Source: Annulohypoxylon bovei var. microspora (lineage: Eukaryota; Ascomycota; Sordariomycetes; Xylariales; Hypoxylaceae). From it: a stretch of 64,000 nucleotides of DNA. The notes under the pieces were generated by a model. The model saw only the letters and a program-made list of their open reading frames with translations, was not told the origin of the DNA and made no database searches. The stretch spans positions 124,001-188,000 of the forward strand of contig MU405261.1 in NCBI GenBank assembly GCA_022836615.1, in the 5' to 3' direction. Positions 1 to 11,777 of this stretch are shown piece after piece. Each line of letters starts with the position of its first letter. The first letter of the stretch is position 1. The translations under genes were made by a program, and so were the position numbers.

Positions 1-2854
1 CAGAACACTCGACAATGTCCAGTAATTGAATCTGCTCGTGACCAGAAAGTTGAGGAATTGTTATTTTTTGGAGTTTCTCGCAAATAGCCATAGCGATATC
101 CTCCGTAAAGACTTCGTCATTGTCATCAAACGATGTTGGGGATACAAGGTATGATGATCCGCGCCCATTGGTAGACATAGAGGCCTAAAATATTAGCCAA
201 TGAAACTTCAAGTAATCTGCGCCACTTACTATTTTGCCTATATAGAACTCTGTTAGGTCGAGACCCAAGTAGTCATCGATCACATCCCCTTCCACATGAT
301 ATTTTAATGTGTGATTCAAAGCTAGGAGGATGCGCTTAACCACGGTATGCTTTCCTGCCAATATACTCTGGCTAAGAAACTGGGGGTGGAAGACTGGTAA
401 TGGACCATTCAATCTTTGAATAACGTCAAAGAGGTCTCTAGTTCCATCTTTACGGTGAGGTACACGTGCGTGTGATATTAGTCGGTCAGTTGTTCCGAAC
501 GTTCTATCATATAAGAATAGTTGATTTCCCGCGCCAATGACCAAATTGCCATCGCTAAGCCAAGTTGAGTCGCCAATAGGATGTGGTGTGAAATCTCGAA
601 TACTAATCTCGCGGATTGGAGCCCAGGCAGGACCCTTGTTCAAGTAGTCGAATCGCATCTGCGAGAGGAGTACAATGCGATACGGAAATCCAACAGCAAG
701 TATTGATTGTGAATCCGGTGTAGATGTCCAATCAAGATCTTGTACGGTGTTGTTGTTCTCGAAATTCTGCTTGTACTCCAATCGGGCTCCTCGAATATCC
801 CAGATTGTTAGTTCTGAATGGTCTCTGTTCACAAGAGCGGCTTTCTTCATCGTGCTACCGTTGACTAGCGCGGGTTCGGACACGCCCGTCTCCATCATGG
901 ATGTTGAAAGCCATTCAACTCGACTTTTCTCTCGAGATACTCTAGCAGTCCAAAACTCAACGCGGCCGCCATGAGTATACGATACTGCAACGTCACGAGC
1001 AAAGACATCCAAGGAACCAGATATGACAGGCGAAGAACCTGCAGGGTCAACTGGTAAGACATAAGCGAGGTCTCCGGCATCTTCTAACTTGAATCTGGAG
1101 AACTCTCGGAGGCAAGGTCCATAGCCATTACCATTAGTATGGGGCTTAGTAGCATCACCGTCCTTCAAGGGGAGGTGAAGTTCCCAGACTATGCCTCGTT
1201 GCTCCGACGTAACAGTTGCAAGATGTGCGATGGAATCATCCTTGGCCTTCTCCCGAGGAAGCACGAGGATACAGAGGGGTTTGCCGGGGATGTCATACTT
1301 GCAATCGGCAAGCAGGGTATGGACAGGCGATCTGCAATCCCAAACTGAGATGCTATCGTAATGTAGAAAAACGACAAACCTGCCACCTCTGATTAAACAT
1401 ATTCGATGTATGTGGCGCGTCTCTGGGATCACATTATGTCGCAATAATCTCGTCCGTGGCGGACCAGGAGCATGTCGCCATACGATGCTTTCCCCCTTTT
1501 CGGTTCTCGACACGATCGCGCGACCGCTAAAGTTTCGCACAATCTTCTTGACAGAAGCAGAGTGTCCGGACCAGGTCGCGCAAGGAACCAAGCGACTTTT
1601 AGGATGGGCAGTCGGGTCGAGAAAATCCGCAATATTGCTCTGGAATACTTCTACCTTTCCATCAAAGTGATGAAATAGCATATGTAAGTTGCCCGCGTTT
1701 TTATTGCAATAACTGAGGATTTCAACGTGACATTCTCCCGTCGAAGACCCGAGGAAATCAAAGTCCTTCGATTTGACGTACGCAACATTGTCCACATTTT
1801 CGGCACCCTTGGTCTTGCTACTTATATTCTCCAAAGCCCAGGACGACATACTTCCGTGTCCATCGAAGACGACACAAATTTCCGTGTCCCTGTTTGCGAT
1901 GGATAGTAAGTACTGAAGAGCAACGTCTTCTTTTGCTTCGCCATCCCCTTCTTCCTGGACGGCTCTTTCTGCCGCATTGGCAAGGTCCCGCTGGCTGAGG
2001 ATAAAGGCCCATCTTAAGTAATGCTTGCGTGTCTCATGTTCATTCCGTATCGCTGCCGCCAGATCTAATTTTCCCCATTGGCGTAGCGACTGGCAACCGG
2101 AGCCATCGGCACCTGTCCACACGCGCATGACATTATCGGCGCAAAAGGTATAGAGCACATTCTCGATCGTTTGGCCGATGTAGGACGGTTTTCGCCATTG
2201 CATACTGGTAACAGCTCTTGGATGCGGAAGATAGCCAAAGTCAAAATGTACCTCCTCCGAGCCAAAATTTAGTCTGCGCCACACTTTCACTAGCCGATCG
2301 TGGTATCCAACGGAAGCGATGTAGGATGAGTCGTAAGAGAGATTCGCGGCTTTCGCAGGACTTGCTAGCCCCTGTTGCCAATGACAAGAAGCGGGCGTCG
2401 AAGTCGTATCGTATAGCCAAAGAGAGGATCGTCCGACGAGGAGCTCTTCGGAGCTTCCCCATGATAGTGTCAAGGGTGTCGAGCCTTGGTCGACCTCGAA
2501 AGATGTTTGTAAAGCCCACTATATATAATCAGCCTTTGTTTTTATAGCTTGTTTCGTAGTTCCGGGGCAAGCAATAACCTTTGGCGAGCCCCCGTCGTCA
2601 CCATGGCTCAAGGGCCGATATACCCTCACTGTCGCATCTGTACAGGCGGCTATCTTTCCCGACGACTCGTCAAAGGAAACAGCCTCAAGCGCTCGCTCAT
2701 CGTCGTCGTATATAGTTTGGAGGATGGTTTCGGGGTCGGAGAGGATGGCTAGGGCATTGCCTGTGATGTAAACGATAATGCGCTTCCTGTCCCAATAACC
2801 GGTCGACACAGCTTGAAGGCTAGCTTCAGGCTGGCCTGGAAGGACTGCCTTCAT
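1..2854 (-). CDS. RAV1: RAV1, RAVE complex subunit for V-ATPase assembly (3' part beyond window)
   Basis: WD-repeat scaffold of the RAVE complex, which promotes assembly of the V1 and Vo sectors of the vacuolar ATPase. Exons read 2854-2579, 2518-230 and 184 to beyond position 1, giving about 916 residues of a protein that is normally larger. The N-terminus (MKAVLPGQPEASLQAVSTGY) fits the Rav1 start, followed by degenerate WD repeats and an open Rav1-type region (LDLTEFYIGKI) that continues into the third exon. Intron 1 (60 nt) removes an in-frame TAG; its donor GTTATT is weak, but it has a CTGAT branch site 10 nt before TATAG and splicing restores SPK-WALQTSFEVD. Intron 2 (229-185, 45 nt) has a GTAAGT donor. 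The C-terminal RAVE domain must lie to the left. Identification is by remembered family pattern, not by search. Confidence 0.88.
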
Positions 2855-3613
2855 ACTATCGTCGCAAATTGGTCGATAATGGCATTTCTAAAGCTTTGGA
2901 GAGGTGATGCGACGGGTTGAATGGCAATAAAATGGGTGCTCGACTTTGCTGGTTCGAAATTCAAAACTACCCCTTGTAATTTACGAGAAGCAAGCGTTCG
3001 GCGTTCGGGGTCCGGTAAGAAGGTTGGTTCGTAGTAGTATAATCGATCAGATCTGCATATGAATCTTCGGTTAAGTTTTTAAGGATCGCAAGTTAAAGAT
3101 GCAACCTTAGAAATATTTTAGATATTTTAGACCGAAGTACGTAGCTCTAACGAGGATGTTGAGACGTCAGGTGCTCTTCTAATTGTCAGATGTCGCTGCT
3201 ACAGCGGCCATTCGCGTCGGCTTGCGGCTGCAAAATGACGTGGGACGGGCCGCGAATCCCTGCCCAAAATAATTAATAGGGACCCACGGATAGCTTCGAT
3301 GTTGCACAACTTGTATAAATTTTGAATAAAAGTAAATGCAGTACATATCTACCACATAAAGTCCTTTATTTCAAAAAGTGCAACTCACATTTAGTAATAT
3401 TATTCGAGAAGCACGTTGTTAATACAAACAGCAGGGCTTAATTCAATACATCTTCTATTATGGGTATCTTTGAAATTCCAGATGTCCCAATCAACAGAAT
3501 AAGGGGGTATCACTATGTAGGCCTGGTAAACCTAGCCTATTCCATGCATATTTCCATCGTACTTAAAATAGGACAAACCCGCAACGCCGCCAATGCTATT
3601 ATCAATTGATCAA
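2855..3613. other. Intergenic region upstream of RAV1
   Basis: This lies between the RAV1 start and the SFI1 stop, both on the minus strand, so it holds the RAV1 promoter and the SFI1 3' UTR. It is AT-rich toward 3300-3420. I see no reading frame worth calling, no tRNA and no clear repeat. Confidence 0.6.
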
Positions 3614-6582
3614 TTATTGTGCCCATGAGACCCTGAGATTCCTCTCGGGACGACCAGAACGATTAGTCCTGCCTCTAATAGCTGATCCTCTCAGTGCCGT
3701 CTCGCTAGCCCGCCAATTAAGCCGGCTGGGTACGGGTGCTAAAGGGGTAGTTGTCTCCAATCTACCCAAGCTTCCTAGACTTCCTAGGAAGAGACGCGGC
3801 CTTCCCGGCGTCGGTATATAAGCTTCTTCTTGGACACTCTCGCTCTTGGCCTTCGCGGCCGCTTGCCACTTATCGAACAAGCCTCTCGCCTGGCTAAGTG
3901 AAGCCCGACGCTGGGCATCTTCCACAACTTGATCTACGCTCTTGTAGTTTCCGTTGGGGAGCTCGACAGGAACAAGTTTGTCTGCTGTTCGGCCATACCA
4001 ACTCTCGAAGCGCGTTCGAAGCAACTTCCTCTCCTTCTTCTCCAGCGTATTTGCCACCATGAGTGGTCGATTCGGTATTTGAAGGGAGCTAAGGTTCCAT
4101 TGCTTCAGCACTTTGGACTTTGCCGTCTCTTCCCAGTGTTGTCCAGCCTCAATATTTAACCCTTCATGATGTGTCGAGTGGTCCCTCCATTGTTGTAAAA
4201 CCTTTTCCTTAGCCATTGCGTCGCTCACGACACCCATGTCATTTCGTTCCCGTGCCTTCTCGCGCCACGTATCAAACGATTCCATGCTTTGTCGATATTC
4301 TCGATCCGCAATAACGTCTTCTAAAATCAAATTCATCGCTTCATACCGTTCGAAGCTTGGCTGCAGCTTCTCGCGCCACTGTGAAATACACCGCTCTCCC
4401 ATGCCTTTCTTTACAAGGCGACGAGTCTCCAGATGCGCATCTTTCAGCCTCTGTTTTCGCTTCTTCTTAGCCAAGTCTTGCCAGGATAATAAGGTATCTC
4501 GAGTTCGGTAATAGTAGTCGGCTCGCTGGGCATAGTGCGCCAGTGTCTGTTCCTCGTGCTCGACGACCTGCTGTGTTTGCGCTCGCCAAATGGGAATCGA
4601 CTTTGTAACTCCACTGTAATATTCAGCCCGGTCCGCATAAAGCTCGAGAACTTCTTGCTGCTTGACAGCACGACCAGTTTCGTTCCTCCAGATAGGCACC
4701 GCCTTAGTAGCTTTGTAGTAAAAATTTGCCCGTGTGGCATAATGGTCGAGAACTTGATCGTGCCCTTGCAGTTTCTCTTCGCTTTCATGCCTCCATACAT
4801 CTATCGCTTTTACAGCCTTGTTATAATAACTAGCTCTTTCGGCATTGTACTGGAGAGTTTCTTGTTGTTGAGAAGCTTGCTCTGCTTCAGAGCGCCATAC
4901 GGGAATAGTATGAGCAATCCGTTCATTTTGCTGTTTCGCGTGGAACTCTTTAATCTTATCCCGTTTCTCTACTGTATACCTCTCCCAGATATCATAGTAG
5001 CGCATACGAAGGATATGTCGTCGTGCAAGCAGTGTTATTTCGTCCATCTCATCGTCATCAGAATCATCAGAATCGTCATTGGAACAGGCGCTCTTCGCAG
5101 GGGCTTTCGTAGGGGCTTTCGCGGGGGCTTCGGGAGAGACCTTCTCACGAACATCAGGTACGACGTTCGGTGGGTCGGCGTGGTTAATAAGAATCTTAGA
5201 TACCACATTAGGTACCACATCGGATACAACATTCTCGATGGCGAGTGCGGGCTTTGGAAGGCTATCTGAACTAGCAATATAAGCAGGAGGTGAAGCATCA
5301 ACGGGACTATCGCAAGTCCCGCTCATCGGAACATCCTCGTTCGGTCGTCGGCGAATGCCAAATGCTTTGGACTTTAGTCTCATTTCATAAACTTTGGCAG
5401 CCATCTGTGCTCTGTCCGATTCTTCTTCCAAACGGTTAGACCAGTTCGCGAAGGCGCGCGACAGCATCAAGTTTTTGTGCGCTTTTGCTGCAACACGCTC
5501 GATAGGGTCGGACGACTCCTCAACCTTCCGGACTTTGCGACTTTCCTCTCTTGCACTTTGTCGCCAACGCTTTAGTGTAGTTTTGGCGTTGTGGATCTCA
5601 CGAGCTCGGATTGCGATCCCCTCGAAACGCTTCGAGTACACATTTGGAGGGAGATAATGCGGCGGTACGTGGTCCACCTCAGCAGACAAGGCTCTCCAGT
5701 GTTCGAATTTAGCTTCGAGGTCCTCTTCTAGGTCAGCCTGCCGGGCGGCGTCAAACTGCTCACATAGGGTGCCGATAAAGCTAGACCTCTTCTGCCATTG
5801 TCGAACGGCCGTCACAGCAGAGAACTTGTTGTGGTGTTTCCTCTGGAATGCAATCGCGCTGCATTCGAGTTGCTGTTCGATCTTAGAGAGATCAACAGGG
5901 TCGTCCTTGAGAGAAACATTACTTTTGACATCGTCCATATGACTATCATGATGATTCCCTAGGACGTAATCGTGGCCGTCATGATTGCCGTTGACGAGAG
6001 GTCGGGGTTCTTTATGCACAATCTTACTAATAACAGAATGGCGATCATCACTGTCACCAATAGACAACCCATCGGAGCCAAAGGCAGAATTGGAACGGAT
6101 ATCGTCAAGCTCGTTTCCGTGCGCTGGTATATCGTCCCATTGAACTGTGATTCCTAGGCGGGCCATGATGGTCTTAAACTTCTCCCTAAGCGAATCTGTA
6201 TTCCTGACGCCCCCGACCTTAAACACAAGCTCGCTAATCAAACGGTCGTTGTCCGGATTGATTCCATACTGGGGAAGGACCTCGTCGTATGCATTATATA
6301 AAGCATGTGTCGGCAGACGAGAAGTAGGTGTGTAATCAGCTAGGATCTCCTCGGCCCGAAGCACAATCTGATATAGAATTTGTATGTCTAACAAAAGTTA
6401 GCGGGATAGGAAAGCTAGTTGGAAGGAAGCATACCCTTATCCGAATACTTATCTCGATCCATGATCAGACTCTGAGAAGAGGCCGCAGCAGACGAAGCCA
6501 TAGTTTCATGAGGCTCGGTTTCCTCAAAAGAACTATCGGATAAATCGGTGATATATGGCTGAATGTCGTATAGGAGAGCCAT
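3614..6582 (-). CDS. SFI1: SFI1-like centrin-binding spindle pole body protein
   Basis: Sfi1 forms the long filament of the spindle-pole-body half-bridge and binds centrin (Cdc31) along tryptophan-containing helical repeats. Exons are 6582-6435 and 6387-3614, for 973 residues; the 47-nt intron has a GTATGC donor and TTAG acceptor and joins YSDK to DIQILYQIVLRAEE. An N-terminal conserved block (about 50-135) precedes an acidic linker. A long basic helical region follows from about residue 230. Four very similar repeats of 34-35 residues fall near W547, W581, W616, W650 and W685, with the pattern YAxRAxYYxxxxKAxPxWR. Less regular W repeats continue to about residue 850. The C-terminus is short and basic. 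The start is the first ATG of the upstream exon. Fungal Sfi1 proteins are usually about 900-1200 residues, so this looks complete. Confidence 0.88.
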
Positions 6583-8337
6583 AGTAGAGCTGTGATAAAG
6601 TCACGATAATCGTAAGCCAACGCATCGTTTAGCTTGTATCTTTCTTCGGACGTTTTTTTGTGATGCAGAGGCAGGTCGGTGCAAACGCTAAATAAAAATA
6701 GGTCGGCAATTGGGCAACATTATTGAAGAGCAATTGGTTGGACAAGGTTATAGATTCAAAGATCCGAGAAGACAGAAGACAACCTTGATTTAGTAAAAGG
6801 TAACTTTGGGATTGGTATGGAATTGAGTTAAGACAGAATCTAGAAGGGCGCGTCGCGAACCAGTGACAAATTAATTGAGGTTGGAGCTACGTATTAGTGG
6901 GGCTACCGTTGGTGTAACGGCAACGGCACGGTACGTACTGTATTTTATCAAGAGCTTATCAAGATATGCTATAATTGCATATTTGCAATTATTGACGTAA
7001 GAAAGATCCCCACTCACTATTCTCCCAAATTTCAGACAGTTGCAGCTTCATGAAATCATATCGAGTTTTCAAATTGTTGACTTTTCGTATTCAAGAATCA
7101 ATGAGATAGATTCCAATACAATGCCAGCACGCCAACGGCCAATTCAGAAATTTGCTGCTGCTGTCTCACAATGTTCTGCTGAGGTTATACGCCCCCGCAA
7201 CACTACTCGATATTGCAGAATATAATACTTATAATTGCGTGTAGGCAGGCGTATATGGGAAATGCATCGTTGCCGATTATAACTCGGTTCATAAAGATAA
7301 ATGCGTCAATGAATTCCTCAGATTGAAAGATTGCTTCCTCGTAAGTTGTGCAGTTTGCTATACCTACCTATCTAGATGTTATCAAGGTCATGTTCAGCTC
7401 ATACGAGACAACAGAAAGCATCGAAACAGGCTCGATGATGATGGTCTTTTTATCAACATCTATATTAGACTAGAAACGTATCGTGTATATAAGGTCATTC
7501 CGTTACCTTGAGGTTGAATTAGACATGAAAACAGAGGTTTCTGGTTGTCCTCAATATTACTCTCGTCAAATAGCTGATGAGACATTTGTCGTCTTGTGTT
7601 TCGCCGGGTCAAGTATATTGAATATGCTATGTCTTTACACCAAGACAAATATAGCTTCTAATTGAGGTCAACTATTAGATAGTGTAGCTGTCAATGTGAC
7701 CAACTTATGACCATCGTAGAGGTATCTTCGTTTGATCATTAGCATTTTTAAGTGACATTTCTTAAATAATGATTCTCAAAAACATTCATTACAAAATATG
7801 CTTCAAAAGGGACAGGCTATAGAGATATGAATTTAAAGGAAGTTGATTATAAAGAGTTCTTTACGTAGTTTGTGTTACTTCACGTTACTAGGAAACCGAT
7901 ACCCTGCGATTGATAGGACCCAGGCAATTTGATGCGCAAGGGGGTCTCAGCTGAGCTGAAGTATAACTTTGGCCCCGTAAATAAACATTCCGATCCCCGG
8001 ATTTACGATAAACACTGCGGCAACCAGCAAAGGAGGCACATGGCAACATTCAAGCCTAACCATAACCACCAAGGTAACCCGATTTTCAGGATATCGATAG
8101 CCTGCGACACATCGAACAGACAACCGAATTACGATGACGTACCTGGTTGACTGAAAAATAAAATAAAAATAAAAAACACACACAAGTCATCTTTGGGAAT
8201 CGAGAAACAATCTGTGGCAGTATTCGACCACTCTTTGTCGATTCGAATCTACTACATATCATAACTTTGCGACCTCGTCCGAAGAATTCTAAGACCCTTC
8301 GAGTGCAGATGATCTGCCAATCTAGCTAATCGCAACA
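6583..8337. other. 1.75-kb divergent intergenic region, SFI1 / HYM1
   Basis: This lies between two divergently transcribed genes and must contain both promoters. It is AT-rich with scattered short open frames of no protein-like character. No tRNA, transposon end or tandem repeat was seen. Confidence 0.55.
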
Positions 8338-9709
8338 ATGTCGTTCCTATTCTCGAGGGCGAGGACCAGGACTAACACTCTTGATCTTCCGAAACAAGCC
8401 AGGGAGCATGTGCTGAAGCTCGACGGTCTTGGCAAGGTGAATAAATACAACTCCTTCTTATAACCTCGATTCCCATACTAATTACTCTCTTACAGGCCGA
8501 AGAACTAGCTAAGGTGCTTGGCCAGATGAAGCTCATACTCCAAGGGACACCAGGTATTACCACAGCCCGACCAAGCCAAGCCCATCGCAAGCGGTGGCGC
8601 ATCCCCTATCTCCCGCGCAAACATATAATTATCGTGTGGTGCTAACATTGGCTCAACAACAGAAGTAGAGAGCACCCCCGAGCAAGTATACCAGCTAGTC
8701 ACAGGCCTGATAGAAGAAGACCTTCTCCTTCTACTCGCCCAGAACCTACACCGTCTCCCCTTCGAATCTCGCAAGGATACCCAGGTCATATTCTCGTACG
8801 TCTTCCGTTTCCGACCGCCGACGGCGTCGCCCAAGACGGATCCCGTCGCATTGAGTTATGTGGTCAACAACAAGCCGCAGGTGTTGTTGGAGCTGTGCCG
8901 AGGTTACGACCACAAAGAGAGTGCGACGCCCGCCGGCACCGTGCTACGCGAGGTTCTGAAGAGCGAGGCGGCCGCCGCTATTATACTCTACGACGATGGA
9001 GAGGAGCCCGGATCCAGTCTGAAGGGTGTGACGGCGATCGATAGGGAGCGACCACAAAGCGGCAATGGAGTGTTCTGGCGCTTTTTCGATTGGATCGACA
9101 AGAGTTCGTTTGAAGTTGCCGCCGACGCATTCACTACATTCAGAGTAGGTCCAGCTATCCGGCCAACATAGACTATACGCTGTTCTCCATTCTCCGTTCT
9201 CTATTCTCTAACAAATATCACTATAGGAACTTTTGACGAAACACAAGGAGCTCGTGCCGCGCTACCTGACCATAAACTTCGAGCTGTTCTTCGACAAGTA
9301 CAACCACATCCTAGTGCAGTCCAACAGCTACGTAACCAAGCGTCAATCGATCAAGCTGCTGGGCGAGATCCTGCTCGACCGGTCGAACTACAACGTGATG
9401 ACGGCGTACGTGGACCGCGGCGAGCACCTGAAGATCTGCATGAACCTGCTGCGCAGCGACCGCAAGATGGTCCAGTACGAGGGCTTCCACGTGTTCAAGG
9501 TCTTCGTGGCCAACCCCCACAAGTCCGTCGCCGTCCAGAAGATCCTGCTCATGAACCGCGACAAGCTCCTCAACTTCCTCTCGCACTTCCTCGAGGACCG
9601 CACCGACGACGAGCAGTTCATCGACGAGCGCGAGTTCCTCATCAAGCAGATCCGCAACATGCCCCCCAACCCCGTGCCCCCCTCCCGCCAGATCTCCCAG
9701 GCCGTCTAG
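8338..9709 (+). CDS. HYM1: MO25-family scaffold protein HYM1/HymA
   Basis: MO25 proteins are helical-repeat scaffolds that activate STE20/GCK-type kinases. In fungi Hym1 works with the Kic1/POD-6 and Cbk1/COT-1 NDR kinase module in polarity, septation and conidiophore shape (family knowledge). Exons are 8338-8436, 8496-8553, 8663-9144 and 9227-9709, with introns of 59, 109 and 82 nt and clean GT..AG ends. The product is 373 residues, a usual MO25 length. It shows the N-terminal MSFLFSRARTRTN, a helical core, the family block FFDKYNHILVQSNSYVTKRQ, and FHVFKVFVANPHK near the end. Exon 4 is strikingly GC-rich at third codon positions compared with exons 1-3. It is convergent with the dehydrogenase gene to its right. 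Confidence 0.95.
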
Positions 9710-10195
9710 AGGACCGGCCCGAGCCCATCTGCCGGAGAGCGCCGCCTGTGCATATAAGTCGCTTTACTTGCGTAACTTTGGAACGGCGGCGGCAGTCTGA
9801 ATTCCTGCCTCCTGCCTCCTTTTTTCTTCCTTTTTTTTTGCTTGCCAAAGGGGGGCGCCTAGATATCGATGATGGAACCACTGTAGACGTACGAAACAGC
9901 CGTCATGGCAGGCATTATTGCATGTAGTTAGGCGTTTAGGTCATCACACTGGAGAGACGAAGTGCTAACTTCGCAATGAAACAAAATCACACATTCGTCG
10001 GGACTTCGAGGTGCTCTCTGTGCTTAGGCTGCGCAGGTACCTTGCTAATTGAAGGCTTATAGGGCAAACTGAACCAATATATATATAGGCATATATGTAT
10101 ATACCAACGTAGTTCCATCGTACGTGACGTAAACTCGCTTATTTTCAGATCCCTAACTTTTCACAACTTACCTAGGTAGGTAGGCAGGCAGTGTC
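9710..10195. other. Convergent 3' intergenic region, HYM1 / dehydrogenase
   Basis: This holds the 3' UTRs of two converging genes. It contains T-rich runs near 9818-9840, a TATATATA stretch near 10080 and an ACCTAGGTAGGTAGG run near 10171. No gene is seen. Confidence 0.55.
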
Positions 10196-11148
10196 TCACG
10201 CATCCCCCTCCATAAACTCCGCAAAAGCGCCCTTATACTCATCGCGCCACCGACTCAGCGGCGCCCTTCCACTCGGCGCGTCCCCGGCGCTCCACAACAT
10301 CCTCTTACGATCAACATCCTCCGTGACCTCATTATCGGGACACAAGACCCAGAACCTGCCCTCGGCCATCTTCGCCTCCAAATAATCCGCCACCTGCTCC
10401 GGCGTCCACGGCGCGTCCGGCTTCTTCGCACCGGACGCCGCGCCCGCGAGCCCGGTCCACGTCCAGCCGGGCACGAGCAGGTGCACGGCGAGGTGTTCGC
10501 GCGCGCGCAGGTCGTAGCTCAGCTGCTCGGCGAGGGACTTGACGGCCGCCTTGCTGGCGTTGTAGGCCGGGTTGCCGGGCGGGTTGGTGATGCCCTGCTT
10601 GGAGCCGGTGATGACGACGGCGGCGGGGGTTGCGGACTTCTCCTTGATTAGGGGTAGGAGGGCGGTGATGCCGTTGACGACGCCGAAGAAGTTGACGTCG
10701 AGCACCTTGCGGAACGTCGCGGGGTCCGCCTCCGGGCCCGAGAAGGCGGTGCGGGCGCCGACGCCGGCGTTGAGGGCTAGGAGGTTGATCTGGCCTGTGA
10801 TGTATTCGTGCGTCGTAAGTAGCGATCCTCGTGACCTGATATTCAAACGCAATCTAGGAAGGTAGATTCATAGCGACAACAGGCAATAGAAGTAGACGAC
10901 CTACCACCAAAGTCCTTAACAACCGCCCCCCGAATCCGCTCCCAGTCCTCGGTCTTGCTGACGTCGACATGCAGCGTCGTGGCCGCCTCGCCCAGGCTCT
11001 CCTTCGCGGCGCTCAGGCCCGGGGCGTCCCAGTCGGCCACGAGCACCTTCATGCCGTAGCCGACGCACTTGCGCGCGAGCGCGAGCCCGATGCCCGACGC
11101 CCCGCCCGTGATGACCGCCGTGTTGGCCTTCTTGAAGATCGCCGACAT
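10196..11148 (-). CDS. Short-chain dehydrogenase/reductase (SDR), NAD(P)-dependent
   Basis: A classical SDR oxidoreductase of 280 residues. Exons are 11148-10905 and 10794-10196; the 110-nt intron (GTAGGT donor, CACAG acceptor) is phase 1 and joins DFGG to QINLLALNAG. The Rossmann cofactor motif TGGASGIG lies at about residues 15-22. An acidic residue follows strand 2 (VADWD), which hints at NAD preference. The structural motif LNAGVG is at about 88-93. A catalytic Ser sits in VVITGSKQG, with YNASK as the YxxxK catalytic pair. The substrate cannot be told from sequence. The gene is GC-rich, especially at third codon positions. No pathway partner lies next to it, so there is no evidence that it belongs to a secondary-metabolite cluster. 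Confidence 0.9.
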
Positions 11149-11777
11149 CCTATCCTATCCTGAAGCCTGATGTGCCGACTAGTCTTGTAAGATCGGTAGG
11201 TTGAGCTAGTCCTGTACACTCAAGATAGGTATCTTCCAAAACTAAGAAAGCTCGAGAGGAGAGCTCGAAGACTTATATCCAAGCATTCACATTAAAACCG
11301 TTCAGTCTTCGGGGATAAGACCTTAAAGCCCGATGCTAGCCCGTTGACATACATACAACATACATACATACATGTATCACCGCAATGACGTAGCGCGCAG
11401 GGGAATAGCCATTGATATGATTCGATTCACGTAACCATGTAGAATTACTAGCAATAAATTTAGATGCCTTGGAGTTTCCGCTAGAAGCTGGCAAATACGT
11501 AAAGCACTTGCAATTGTAGGTATTTCCCGGGACGCGTCCGTATATTTCAAGCCAGCATCTAACCATAGACATGTCCTTTAGACCAGCGGCATGTATACTA
11601 ATACAGGGATATAGAGCCTTTTCCTCAATCAATCCCTCTCATTTCTACTCCTAGCGATCGCGAGTCCAGCTGAGAGAACTTTGGGATATAAACCACCACG
11701 CCATACGCCATTACCAGACTACCTCTGAGTCGCATTCAACGCACCTTTGTCGACGCAAGACTATCAGTGCGACGACC
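11149..11777. other. Intergenic region, SDR promoter and SNF12 3' UTR
   Basis: This lies between two minus-strand genes. It includes a short CATACATACAT run near 11348-11370. A minus-strand open frame at 11336-11632 is not protein-like and was not called. Confidence 0.5.

Noticed and set aside
4535..5269. 244-residue plus-strand frame opposite SFI1
   Set aside because: Antisense shadow of the Sfi1 repeat region; hydrophobic low-complexity translation without start context.
10196..11148. SDR as part of a secondary-metabolite cluster
   Set aside because: Neighbours are HYM1 and SNF12, both housekeeping; no synthase, transporter or cluster regulator nearby.
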